DNA of 60,663 nt from UBA3210 sp048359995 (lineage in GTDB: Bacteria; Bacillota_I; Bacilli_A; RFN20; CAG-449): positions 1 to 60,663 of the forward strand of contig DBGCPK010000020.1 in the NCBI GenBank assembly GCA_048359995.1, given 5' to 3'. The notes under the pieces are model-generated. The model searched no databases. It had not been told where the DNA came from and saw nothing but the letters and a program-made list of their open reading frames with translations. The position numbers and the translations under genes were made by a program. Of the stretch, positions 52,030 to 60,588 are shown piece by piece (within the stretch, counting starts at the first letter, position 1; each line of letters starts with the position of its first letter).

Positions 52030-52287
52030 TCACTTGTCTTCGAGTTTCTTCGTCAACGAAAACAGATGATTCATGAATTCGATGTAAAACCTCTCGTATT
52101 CGGGTTTGCCCATTCGCGCGAGATTTTTTTCAATCACTTCCGACTCCCTTTTTTTGTCGTCGATCGGAAGGCCGTTTTTTTTCTTGTAAACGCCGATTTT
52201 TTCGACGATAGCCATCCTTTTTCCGAAAAGTTCCGCCATAGATCCGTCGATCTCATCGATTTCTTTTCGCCATTGTTCCAGTTTCAT
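52030..52287 (-). CDS. Chorismate mutase, AroQ class
   Basis: An 85-residue all-helical single-domain mutase. LEQWRKEIDEIDGSMAELFG starts helix 1, with catalytic-type Arg residues (R7, R24), K in the VEKIGVYKK segment, and E-x-x-V later. It turns chorismate into prephenate, the substrate of TyrA. It lies on the opposite strand, tail to tail with the operon that makes chorismate. Confidence 0.9.
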   Translation of the reverse strand: MKLEQWRKEIDEIDGSMAELFGKRMAIVEKIGVYKKKNGLPIDDKKRESEVIEKNLARMGKPEYERFYIEFMNHLFSLTKKLEDK

Positions 52288-52313
52288 ATCCTCTTTCCCT
52301 TCGATTCTTTTAA

Positions 52314-52322
52314 TGCTATAAT
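52314..52322 (+). promoter_or_regulatory. Extended -10 promoter of the U32 gene
   Basis: TGcTATAAT 23 bases before the start codon; the -35 region is poor. Confidence 0.6.
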
Positions 52323-52345
52323 AGCAAAGAAAGAGAACGAAATCT

Positions 52346-54592
52346 ATGGAATTGTTGGCACCGGTAGGAAATTATAACGCGCTGATAGCGGCGATCAACG
52401 CCGGCGCGGACGCTGTTTATCTCGGAGGAAAGCGTTTTTCGGCGCGCGGTTACGCGACGAATTTCACCGACGAAGAAATTGCGCAATACATCCGCTACGC
52501 GCACGTTCGGGGAGTGCGCGTCTATGTGGCGCTGAATACGTTGATTTTCGAAGAGGAATTCGAAGAAGCCGTGAACTTTGCTCGTTTCCTCTATTTTCAC
52601 GATGTCGACGGAATTCTATTGCAGGATCTCGGATTGGCTTCTTATCTTCATCGGGTTTTTCCGGATTTGGTTCTGCACGCTTCCACGCAGTTGAACTGTC
52701 ACAATCGGATTCAGGCCGAAAGTTTGATACGAATGGGATTTCAACGACTGGTACTGGCGCGTGAAGTTTCTTCGGAAGAGGCCAAAGCCATTCGCGCTTT
52801 GGGCGTCGAAGTCGAGGTTTTCGTTCAAGGATCCCTTTGCGTCTCCTATTCGGGAAATTGCTTAATGTCTTCTTTTATCGGAAATCGCAGCGGCAATCGC
52901 GGCAGATGCGCGCAACCGTGCCGGAATAAAATGCAAGTGAAAGGGAAAACGGGCGCGCGAGGAGAATATGCCGTCTCCACGAAAGATCTGATGACTTTGA
53001 ATCGAATCGACGAATACAGAAAACTCGGCGTGGATTCTTTGAAGATCGAGGGGAGAATGAAACAGGACGAATACGTCTATCAAGTCGTTTCTTCTTACCG
53101 TCGGGCGTTGGACGGTGTGAATTCGGATACCGATGCGGAAATCGAGAAGATTCGGAAGATTTACAACCGACAATTTACCGAGGGATATCTGCTCGGAGCA
53201 AACAGAACCGAAGTCCTGAATCCGGATACGCCGTCGAATCTCGGAGTCGAAATCGGAGAAATCGTTCGGACGAGAAACGGCGTCGTCGATATCCTTTTGA
53301 CGGCGAGCGTGCATATTCATGACGGAATCAAGTTTCTGAATCGCCGCTTGGACGGCTTTCTTCTCACCGCTTTCAAAGTCAATGGTCGCTACGAGAAAGA
53401 GGCGAAAAAAGGGGATATCGTCTCGGTAGACGCTCGCGGTTTCTCCCTTCAAGTGGGAACGAAAGTGGTGAAAACCAGCGATTTCCTGCTCTTGGAAGAT
53501 ATCCGCAATCGGATGAAGATACCCAAAAAAGTTCCGCTCTCTTTAACTTTGGAAGGGAAAATCGGAGAACCTTTCAAAGCGATCGTTCGGGACGACAGGG
53601 GAAATCGCGCGGAATACATTTCTCCTTTCCGCCTTCAAAAAGCCGTCGGATATCCGACGCCCTTTTCGCAAATCGTCGAGAACATGAAGCGCACGGATAC
53701 GTTTCCTTACTTTTTCCCGTCCGTCGACAATCGGATGCAAGATGATATCTTCATTCCGCTTTCCCGAATCAACGAAGCGAGAAGAGAAGTTCTTTCGAAG
53801 ATCGACAAAATGAGGGAAAGAATCCACGCGTCGGAAAAAAGGGAGGAAGAATACTTCTGCCCTCTGAAAGAATCCCGCAGCCGGCTCTGCATCGTCAAAA
53901 CCGAAACGGAAGAACAGGTTGAAGCCGTCGATCGAAGCCGCTATCAGTTGTGTGCGAACGAGAATGGCGATTGCGTTTTTCTTCCTCGCGTCGATCATAG
54001 GGATAAAAAAAGGACGAAAGATCGCGAGATCGCTTCGTACTATAAGGAATCGGAAGAGGGATTTTCAATCTTTTCTCCTTACGGAAACAGCACCAATTCC
54101 TATTCTTTGGATTTTCTTTTTTCACAGGGATATTCCCTTGTCTTCGCTTCTTTGGAATGCACCGGAAAGCAGATTGCCGCGATGCGACAGGGATTTTTTC
54201 TAAGACACGGGTTTTATCCGAATCTGGGGATTTATCTTTACGGTCGTCCCGACTACATGATAATGAAATCCTGCCCGATCGCCACCGCGTTCGATCAAAA
54301 GAAGGACCATTGCCTTCTTTGCCGTCGAAATCGTTTCTATTTGCAAGATCGACTGAATGCGGATTTTCCCATTGTAAGCGATAGGAACTGCATCAGCCGG
54401 ATTCTTTCTCCCCGTCCGATCTGCTTGTTCGGAAAAATGGACGCGATCGAAAAACTGGGAATACAGAATTATTTGATCGATTTCACCATAGAGGACAAGA
54501 ACGAAGCGAAGCGCGTTTTAAACGCTTTCGAAAAAGAAATTCCCCTTGAAGAAAAGGATTTTCTCGGACATTTTTATCGTTCGGTCGATTAA
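52346..54592 (+). CDS. U32 family peptidase-like protein (RlhA/TrhP class)
   Basis: A 748-residue protein. The N-terminal U32 domain begins MELLAPVGNYNALIAAINAG, with DAVYLGG and the Cys-rich signature SGNCLMSSFIGNRSGNRGRC (about 170) followed by AQPCR. KDLMTL and LKIEGRMK are also conserved. The C-terminal half (from about 380) fits the DUF3656-type extension of RlhA-like members. Despite the name, characterised members hydroxylate rRNA or tRNA pyrimidines using a prephenate-derived cofactor source; the nearby TyrA/chorismate mutase genes are suggestive. Ends 4 bases into the convergent permease gene. Confidence 0.88.
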   Translation: MELLAPVGNYNALIAAINAGADAVYLGGKRFSARGYATNFTDEEIAQYIRYAHVRGVRVYVALNTLIFEEEFEEAVNFARFLYFHDVDGILLQDLGLASYLHRVFPDLVLHASTQLNCHNRIQAESLIRMGFQRLVLAREVSSEEAKAIRALGVEVEVFVQGSLCVSYSGNCLMSSFIGNRSGNRGRCAQPCRNKMQVKGKTGARGEYAVSTKDLMTLNRIDEYRKLGVDSLKIEGRMKQDEYVYQVVSSYRRALDGVNSDTDAEIEKIRKIYNRQFTEGYLLGANRTEVLNPDTPSNLGVEIGEIVRTRNGVVDILLTASVHIHDGIKFLNRRLDGFLLTAFKVNGRYEKEAKKGDIVSVDARGFSLQVGTKVVKTSDFLLLEDIRNRMKIPKKVPLSLTLEGKIGEPFKAIVRDDRGNRAEYISPFRLQKAVGYPTPFSQIVENMKRTDTFPYFFPSVDNRMQDDIFIPLSRINEARREVLSKIDKMRERIHASEKREEEYFCPLKESRSRLCIVKTETEEQVEAVDRSRYQLCANENGDCVFLPRVDHRDKKRTKDREIASYYKESEEGFSIFSPYGNSTNSYSLDFLFSQGYSLVFASLECTGKQIAAMRQGFFLRHGFYPNLGIYLYGRPDYMIMKSCPIATAFDQKKDHCLLCRRNRFYLQDRLNADFPIVSDRNCISRILSPRPICLFGKMDAIEKLGIQNYLIDFTIEDKNEAKRVLNAFEKEIPLEEKDFLGHFYRSVD

Positions 54593-55389
54593 ATCTGGTA
54601 TTTTTTTCGCAGCAATTTTTCGATCAAAACGACTATTCCGTACATGAGGAAAGCGATGATCGAGAGAATGAAGATTCCCATCATCACCAGATCGAGTTTA
54701 AAAACCTGCCCTCCGTACATCACCAAGTATCCGAGTCCGCGCCTCGAAGCGAGAAACTCGCCGACGATGACGCCGACCCAAGAAAGTCCGATGCAAACCT
54801 TGATCGTGGAAAGCAAATTGATGATGTTCGCGGGAAAAACGACTTTGAAAAGAATCTGTGCTTTTCCGGCTTTCATGCTCCTCATCATTACGATCAAATC
54901 GGGATCGACGCGTTTGAAATAATTCAAGGTATTGAGTATGGTGATGATGAGAACGAAAGAGACGCATACGCCGACGATACCTTTCATTCCCGTTCCCAAC
55001 CAGATGATTAAAATCGGCGCGATGGCTGACTTCGGCAAGGCGTTGAACAGAACCAAATAAGGGTCGAGAACTCTTCCGGCAAAAGGCCAGAGATAGAGCA
55101 AAGTCGCGATCGATATTCCACCGATCAACGAAATCGCCAATCCGATCGCGGTTTCCGCCGTCGAGATGAGAACGTGGGAGAAGATTTCGCCGCTGACGGT
55201 ATACGTGTTCAGCAGCGCCCATACTTTCGAGGGCGAAGAGAGCAGAAAACTATTGAGAATATTCCAACGCGTCAGAAATTCCCACGCGCAAAAGAAAAGG
55301 ATCAAAATCGAAAATTGGAGGATCAAGATGTTTCTTTTTTCGTTGCGCTTTTTCTTTTTATAGTCGGATACCGAATTGATTTTTTTCAT
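54589..55389 (-). CDS. ABC transporter permease, SsuC type
   Basis: A 266-residue membrane protein with six helices after a basic N-terminus. The loop MMRSMKAGKAQILFKVVFPA is the EAA-type coupling segment, and LLSSPSKVWALLNTY precedes the first periplasmic loop. AGGTGA stands before the ATG. The ATPase gene lies 63 bases upstream on the same strand. A binding protein is not adjacent; 5262-6269 is a candidate. Confidence 0.9.
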   Translation of the reverse strand: MKKINSVSDYKKKKRNEKRNILILQFSILILFFCAWEFLTRWNILNSFLLSSPSKVWALLNTYTVSGEIFSHVLISTAETAIGLAISLIGGISIATLLYLWPFAGRVLDPYLVLFNALPKSAIAPILIIWLGTGMKGIVGVCVSFVLIITILNTLNYFKRVDPDLIVMMRSMKAGKAQILFKVVFPANIINLLSTIKVCIGLSWVGVIVGEFLASRRGLGYLVMYGGQVFKLDLVMMGIFILSIIAFLMYGIVVLIEKLLRKKYQI

Positions 55390-55452
55390 AAAATCTCACC
55401 TATTATATTCTATGAAAGCGCACGAACGGATTGAGTAAATCGGGCGATTGAC

Positions 55453-56187
55453 TTATTCGGTTCCGACGGCTTGATAAATTTCGTTGAAATACTCGGAAAA
55501 CTTGGCGTTTCTTCTCCGATCCGTCGGTTTCTCGCTCTTTTCAAAATCGAAACGGATCTCTTTCTTGATCTTCGTCGGCCGATTGGAAAGAATCAGAACC
55601 CGATCCGAAAGTGCAATCGCCTCTTCGATATCATGCGTGACCATCAACGCGGAGATGTTCTCGTTTCGGATAATGGCGTATACGTCGTCTTGAACCAAAA
55701 GTCGAGTCTGAAAGTCGAGTTTGGAAAAAGGCTCGTCGAGCAGCAATACGTCGGGTTTTAAAACCAGCGTTCGGATTAAAGAAACCCTTTGCCTCAGACC
55801 GCCGCTTAATTCGTTGGGGTAGTAGGAACTGAATTCCTGAATCTGATATTTTTTCATCAGTTCTCGGGCGAATTTTTCGGATTCTTTGGATTTGTCTTTT
55901 TTGATTTCAAGACCGATCGTGACGTTTTTATAGATATTGCGCCACGACATCAGGCAGTCTTTCTGAAACATATAGCCGAGTTTTCCGTTGATTTTGATTT
56001 CGCCGCTTGTGGGATCGCAAAGTTCGTTGATCAGGTTGAGAATCGTCGATTTACCGCATCCGGAAGGGCCGAGAATCGCCACGATTTCCTGCTTGGCGAT
56101 CGAAAAAGTGATGTCGTCGAGGACTTTCGTCTCTTGCTTTTCGGAAAAAAAGGACTTGGATACGTGATTGAAATTGATAAATTCCAT
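55453..56187 (-). CDS. ABC transporter ATPase, SsuB type
   Basis: A 244-residue ATPase with Walker A ILGPSGCGKSTILN, signature LSGGLRQRVSLIRTLV, Walker B VLLLDEPFSKLD and the switch His in VTHDIEEAIALSDRV. No C-terminal domain is attached. It belongs with the nitrate/sulfonate/taurine family. AGGTG precedes the start. It may power both the permease next to it and the ATPase-less permease at 10636. Confidence 0.92.
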   Translation of the reverse strand: MEFINFNHVSKSFFSEKQETKVLDDITFSIAKQEIVAILGPSGCGKSTILNLINELCDPTSGEIKINGKLGYMFQKDCLMSWRNIYKNVTIGLEIKKDKSKESEKFARELMKKYQIQEFSSYYPNELSGGLRQRVSLIRTLVLKPDVLLLDEPFSKLDFQTRLLVQDDVYAIIRNENISALMVTHDIEEAIALSDRVLILSNRPTKIKKEIRFDFEKSEKPTDRRRNAKFSEYFNEIYQAVGTE

Positions 56188-56293
56188 AAGTTGAGCACCT
56201 AATTTAATCTATGAAAAGGCAAATCATCGGTGATTAAAAGATTTATGAAGATATTTTTCTTCGAATGTTTTACAATAGAAGCGGGTGATTTTT

Positions 56294-56935
56294 TTGAACG
56301 GATACTTGGATAACTTCTATCGGCTCTTTTCAAGCGACGATGCCGTTTCCTTTCGGGCTTTGCTGGAAAAGAAAGACTGGCTGTTCAGAAAACTCTTTGT
56401 CCCCATTCGCTTCGATCGGACGATCCGAGACGGCGTAACTCTTTATCCGGAGATCCACGCGTTGATGGATTCGGCCTTTGTCTTTAAAAAACTGGATTAC
56501 GATCGAAATCTCTTTTTCGGAATCGAATATGAAAAAGCAAGAGAATTGATCGACGCTTTCAACTCGGAGTATCGCTTTCTGTATTTGAAAGATTATCCGG
56601 ATTTTACCGAAGAAGAATTTTTCGCGGAAATGGATATGCGCCGGATCGACGAACGAACGTATCGTGATTTGGTCGGCAATTTTTATCCGTGTTTCCAAAA
56701 CCGCGAAGAAGCCGATCTTTCTTTTGAAAGCAAGCCTTCCGAATTGTTGAAACTGGCGATGATAAGGAAAAACGGATACGTTTTGATTTTGAGCAAGGAA
56801 AGCCTTTTGGACGACCGCTACTATCTTCCGGCCGTCTGTCGCCTTCATTGCTCCGGTCGAATCGGCGAAGAAAAGAAAAGGACGGTCGAGGAGATCGCTC
56901 TCGGCTTGCGCGCGGAGGTAAACATCTATGACTAG
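56294..56935 (+). CDS. Unknown protein, first of a two-gene operon
   Basis: A 213-residue soluble protein rich in Phe, Tyr, Arg and Glu. The start is a TTG behind GGGTGA, the same layout as at 20518; the GTG in frame is part of the ribosome site. No motif, signal peptide or membrane segment is visible, and I recognise no family. It overlaps the next gene by 8 bases. Confidence 0.7.
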   Translation: MNGYLDNFYRLFSSDDAVSFRALLEKKDWLFRKLFVPIRFDRTIRDGVTLYPEIHALMDSAFVFKKLDYDRNLFFGIEYEKARELIDAFNSEYRFLYLKDYPDFTEEEFFAEMDMRRIDERTYRDLVGNFYPCFQNREEADLSFESKPSELLKLAMIRKNGYVLILSKESLLDDRYYLPAVCRLHCSGRIGEEKKRTVEEIALGLRAEVNIYD

Positions 56936-58022
56936 GGAAGACGCGTTCAATCAATTGTACGATTTGGAAGGATATCCGAAAGAGATGAAAAAAGAACTTT
57001 ATCCGATTTTCGAGAATCTCTATGCGAACATCAGCCGCAGAATGGAGGAAGAACATAAGGATATTTACGTTCTCGAACCGGACGTGGTTCTCAGTTATCT
57101 CTATGAGGAGCATTTATTCAACATTCGCCTTTTATCTTCGGATCAAATCCGAAATCTTTTCGAAAATACCAATTACGCGGAAAGACTGACGGCGATTTTG
57201 ACCGATAAAATCTATATCAACGAGTTTAAAAGTTACGAAAATCAGCCTTTGATCAAAGAGCATAATCCGTTAGTAACGACGTACGAGTTTTTTCTGAACT
57301 TCATTATGAACCGATTCGACGAGATTTCCAAGTTGAAAAATCCGCGAAATCCGATCTTTCTGGACATTTTGAAAAAAGGGTTGGAAATGTCGAAAGGGGT
57401 CATCTATCTCTTGAATCATTGCTTTGAAACGGAGGCCTTTGCCACTTGGCGAACCATACACGAAGTCGAGTGCATCGCGAAGGTTCTTTACGATATGCCG
57501 TATCTGGAAAAAATCTACGCCAGACATATCGAATACGCCCGTTTCTATCACAGCGACAACGGAGATAAAGACAGGCAAGAGGCTCTTCATCGGGAAGTCA
57601 GGGAAAAGATGCAGCCTTTCGGATTGAAATCGAAGGATACGAAAAAATATATCGAGTATGGGTGGCTTTACGGCATCGAAAATTACGGCGAGATCTATCC
57701 GGAAATGAAATTGAATTTCCGAAAAGGTGTGGAACTCGTCGCGGGGCTGAGCCGGTATTCTTCGGCATACGAAACCAGCAGCGAACTGGCGCACAGTTCT
57801 CCTTTACTCATTTATTCGAACAGGGATTATTTCAAAAGCATGGCGATTCTTCATCTATACGGAACGTTTTTCCGAATGGAGATTATGCTTAACGATTATT
57901 TGACAAAAGAAGACCGAATCGACTCTTCGGCTTATTTCTCGATGCGCAAAGACTATCTTGCGGAGATGACGAAAAATATCTCCATCGAACGAATCGCGTT
58001 TCAGATGAAGTATTCCCGATAG
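56928..58022 (+). CDS. Unknown helical protein, DUF5677-like
   Basis: A 364-residue soluble, mostly helical protein. The block LLNHCFETEAFATWRTIHEV followed by ECIAKVL, and the later YETSSELAHSSPLLIYS, recall DUF5677-type proteins, a family of unknown function often in accessory loci. The start is at an 8-base overlap with the previous gene. Its TAG lies 1 base from the stop of the convergent kinase gene. I would not assign a role. Confidence 0.7.
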   Translation: MTREDAFNQLYDLEGYPKEMKKELYPIFENLYANISRRMEEEHKDIYVLEPDVVLSYLYEEHLFNIRLLSSDQIRNLFENTNYAERLTAILTDKIYINEFKSYENQPLIKEHNPLVTTYEFFLNFIMNRFDEISKLKNPRNPIFLDILKKGLEMSKGVIYLLNHCFETEAFATWRTIHEVECIAKVLYDMPYLEKIYARHIEYARFYHSDNGDKDRQEALHREVREKMQPFGLKSKDTKKYIEYGWLYGIENYGEIYPEMKLNFRKGVELVAGLSRYSSAYETSSELAHSSPLLIYSNRDYFKSMAILHLYGTFFRMEIMLNDYLTKEDRIDSSAYFSMRKDYLAEMTKNISIERIAFQMKYSR

Positions 58023-58023
58023 T

Positions 58024-59673
58024 TTATACGTCTTTAAAGCAGGAACCGCCGATGAATTCGCGGAGAATGGAGTTGCAAGGCACCCATGTCGGTTCGAGGT
58101 CGACGAAGAACTTCAAAAACTTGATCAGTCGATTGGCCAAAGAATAATGCGGCGAATTGATGTTGATCTTTTTTAAAAGGGGCAGAGCATAGCATTTCAT
58201 CACGCAGATTTCGTAAGGCAAAAGGGAATTGAAGACGTAATTGGCATTTTCCTGTGTCTTGTAAATCCATTTGAATTCGCCCTTTCGCACCGACGGCCAC
58301 ATCGAAATCGTTTCTTCCGCCGAAGAATTGCGGAATTGATAGTCGCGGACGATTCTCCTCAAAAGCCTCAGATCGGTGAGGGAAATCGGATTGTGGTTAT
58401 CGATGTTGATCTGCGCCTGCGGGGCGATAAAAATTTTAAATTTTTGATGTTTGGCGATCAAAGAAGTCAGTTTTTCGTTCAAGGCGTGGATTCCTTCGAT
58501 GATGATGATTTCTTCCGGATCGACCTGAACGATTCTTCCCGGAACGCGTTTACCCGACTGGAAGTCGAAATGAGGTAATTGCACCTCTTCGCCGTTGATC
58601 AGATCGAGCATATTCTGATTGAAGAGAGATACGTCGAGGGCTTCCAAACATTCCAGATCCGGTTTTCCGTCTTCGTCCAAAGGGGTGATTTCCTTATCCA
58701 GATAGTAATCGTCGATCGAAATTCGGACGGTTTTGATGCCGATAGACAGAAGTTCGATTCTCAGTCGGTTGGCGAAAGTAGTCTTTCCCGAACTCGAAGG
58801 GCCGGCGATGCAGATCAGTTTGATATTGCCGCTGTTGGCTTTGATCTGCTGTCCCAATTCGGCAAGCATATTGTTGTGATGCTGTTCGCACAGGTTGATG
58901 AAATCGATCGCGCCGTCTTTTTCGACGTGCTTATTGATCGCCGCGATCGAATCGGAACGGACTAACTTTGCCCATGTATAGGATTCTTTTAAAGTGTTAC
59001 CGTAAACCGGCGCTTCCTCGAAGACGGGAATTTTTCCCTTTTCTTCGCTTCTCGGGTATTGCACGAGAATGCCGTTTCCGAATTGAATCAGACGATAATC
59101 CCGAATATGACCGGTGGACGGAACCATATGTCCGTACATATAATTCAGATAGCCGTCGCATTCGTAGAAGTGTACCGTCTTTTCCGGACGATATTTGAGA
59201 ATTTCGACCTTGTCGGTGAACCCGCGCTCCTGATAGATCTGTTCCGCCTCTTCGTTCGTGACGATCTTTCTTACCAAAGGATAGTCACGGGCGATGATGT
59301 CGTCCATCGTCGCTTTGAGCAATTTGACGTCTTCGCTGGTAAAATGCCGACCGCCTCCGACAATGGAGATGTAAATCGAACGCGAAATGTTGTAAGAAAA
59401 TTTGATCTTGAAGTCCGTGAAAGCGCGGGAAGCTGCCATAGCGATGATATATCTCAAACTGGTTTCGTAAATCTTGATCGCATAGTAATCGGATTTCGTA
59501 TAGAGTTCCACTTCGGCGTCGTAAAACACTTCGTAGGTCAGTTCTCTGAGCCGGTTGTTGACAGAAGCGTTGATATAATCGTGAACGTCTCCTTCGATTA
59601 AATCCAAAAGTTTGATTTTATGGTCGAATTCTTTTTCCTGACCGTGAATTTTGATTTTAAACGTTTTGCTCAT
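58024..59673 (-). CDS. Nucleoside kinase with TGS and ThrRS-like domains
   Basis: A 549-residue cytoplasmic protein. Residues 1-60 form a TGS-like domain, about 65-260 resemble the second additional domain of threonyl-tRNA synthetase (GGGRHF, with later YGHMVPSTGHI), and about 285-500 are a uridine-kinase-type P-loop domain with GPSSSGKTTFANRL, IDDYYLD and IIIEGIHALN. This architecture is a known family of Bacillota nucleoside kinases near 550 residues. GGAGG precedes the start. A cre-like box overlaps its promoter, so carbon-source control is likely. Confidence 0.9.
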   Translation of the reverse strand: MSKTFKIKIHGQEKEFDHKIKLLDLIEGDVHDYINASVNNRLRELTYEVFYDAEVELYTKSDYYAIKIYETSLRYIIAMAASRAFTDFKIKFSYNISRSIYISIVGGGRHFTSEDVKLLKATMDDIIARDYPLVRKIVTNEEAEQIYQERGFTDKVEILKYRPEKTVHFYECDGYLNYMYGHMVPSTGHIRDYRLIQFGNGILVQYPRSEEKGKIPVFEEAPVYGNTLKESYTWAKLVRSDSIAAINKHVEKDGAIDFINLCEQHHNNMLAELGQQIKANSGNIKLICIAGPSSSGKTTFANRLRIELLSIGIKTVRISIDDYYLDKEITPLDEDGKPDLECLEALDVSLFNQNMLDLINGEEVQLPHFDFQSGKRVPGRIVQVDPEEIIIIEGIHALNEKLTSLIAKHQKFKIFIAPQAQINIDNHNPISLTDLRLLRRIVRDYQFRNSSAEETISMWPSVRKGEFKWIYKTQENANYVFNSLLPYEICVMKCYALPLLKKININSPHYSLANRLIKFLKFFVDLEPTWVPCNSILREFIGGSCFKDV

Positions 59674-59763
59674 TGTTGGCCTCCTTCGGTTAGAAAATCA
59701 TAGCGAATATCTTCGCTGAAATCAAGAGATATTTTTTTTCATTCTTATAGAATGAATTCTTTT

Positions 59764-59777
59764 TGTAAGCGATTACA
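59764..59777. promoter_or_regulatory. cre-like operator over kinase promoter
   Basis: TGTAAGCGATTACA fits the looser CcpA-box consensus WTGNAANCGNWNNCW. Read leftward, it begins at the last base of the kinase -10 element and covers the transcription start. Confidence 0.55.
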
Positions 59778-59805
59778 TTATAGCGCTTTTTCCGCAGAAT
59801 GAAAA
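59777..59805 (-). promoter_or_regulatory. Nucleoside kinase promoter
   Basis: TTTTCA (59805-59800), a 17-base spacer and a consensus TATAAT (59782-59777), leftward. The leader of about 95 bases holds two short hairpins. Confidence 0.6.
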
Positions 59806-59871
59806 GAGAAAGCGCATAAAATACCTGCAAACGCGCATAATTTATTTTGTAGCGATTTCCGAAAATATTTC

Positions 59872-59900
59872 TTGCATTAGGTATCGCGTAGTGCTATTAT
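59872..59900 (+). promoter_or_regulatory. tRNA-fMet promoter
   Basis: TTGCAT, a 17-base spacer and TATTAT, 21 bases before the tRNA. Confidence 0.75.
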
Positions 59901-59920
59901 GTATAAGCAATCGCAAATAT

Positions 59921-59997
<77 letters not shown>

Positions 59998-60007
59998 ATT
60001 GAAAGCG

Positions 60008-60033
60008 AAGCTCCGAGAATTCGGGGCTTTTTC
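60008..60033 (+). terminator. tRNA-fMet terminator
   Basis: AAGCTCCGA and TCGGGGCTT (one GU pair) around GAAT, then T residues. Confidence 0.85.
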
Positions 60034-60156
60034 TATAATAGGCAGGGAGAGCGGCAAAAGCCGCATTCGCGTATCTTTCTCGGAGAGAGTTTCTCTCGTG
60101 TGAGAAACGCGCGGAAGACGAGGTGTTTCCAAAATGGAGAAATTTAGAAAAATCGC

Positions 60157-60185
60157 TTGCAAATCGATTCCCTTTTATGGATAAT
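60157..60185 (+). promoter_or_regulatory. Promoter of tRNA-Asp and tRNA-Phe
   Basis: TTGCAA, a 17-base spacer and GATAAT, 17 bases before tRNA-Asp. Confidence 0.7.
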
Positions 60186-60202
60186 GAATAAGCAATTGTT
60201 TT

Positions 60203-60278
60203 GGACCAGTGGTGTAGTGGCTAACATGTCTCCCTGTCACGGAGAAGATCGCGGGTTCGATCCCCGTCTGGTCCGCCA
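60203..60278 (+). tRNA. tRNA-Asp (GTC)
   Basis: Acceptor stem GGACCAG/CTGGTCC, anticodon loop CTGTCAC, T loop GTTCGAT, discriminator G and encoded CCA. Confidence 0.96.
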
Positions 60279-60281
60279 TTT

Positions 60282-60357
60282 GCCTCGGTAGCTCAGTTGG
60301 TAGAGCAAGGGACTGAAAATCCCTGTGTCGCCGGTTCGATTCCGGCCTGAGGCACCA
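60282..60357 (+). tRNA. tRNA-Phe (GAA)
   Basis: Acceptor stem GCCTCGG/CTGAGGC (one GU), anticodon loop CTGAAAA, T loop GTTCGAT, discriminator A and encoded CCA. Three bases after tRNA-Asp, so one transcript. Confidence 0.96.
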
Positions 60358-60387
60358 TCTATGTAGTACGAAATGGCTACATTAGCC

Positions 60388-60414
60388 AAAAAAGTCATGA
60401 AAATGGCTTTTTTT
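60388..60414 (+). terminator. tRNA operon terminator
   Basis: AAAAAAGTCAT and ATGGCTTTTTT (one GU) around GAAA, with a T run. Confidence 0.75.
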
Positions 60415-60462
60415 GTTTATATAAAGACAGTTTTAAGGACAAATAGTAACCGTCAAAGATAA

Positions 60463-60588
60463 CCAAGTGCGAACGTAAACGTCAAAGGAATAAAATACCA
60501 AGTATCTATTCGTATCCAAGTCGTAAATGAAGAATTATCATATAATTGCATAACCACAAAGACTATGGTAAAATGCAAATGTAAGTAA
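60463..60588 (+). pseudogene. Possible remnant of an integrase N-terminal domain
   Basis: An open stretch of 41 codons without a start, in AT-rich sequence after tRNA-Phe. The translation includes VNVKGIKYQVSIRIQVV followed by NEELSYN, which recalls the Arm/AP2-like DNA-binding domain of tyrosine integrases that target tRNA ends. No catalytic part follows. It is short, and chance is quite possible. Confidence 0.22.
60546..60574 (+). promoter_or_regulatory. Rightward promoter near window end
   Basis: TTGCAT, a 17-base spacer and extended TGgTAAAAT, reading out of the window. It lies inside the possible integrase remnant; no gene start is visible before base 60663. Confidence 0.5.

Noticed and set aside
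54589..56187. A thiamine (ThiXYZ) importer with TPP riboswitch
   Set aside because: The transporter class would fit, but no TPP-box sequence such as CTGAGA was found upstream, and no thiamine genes are nearby.
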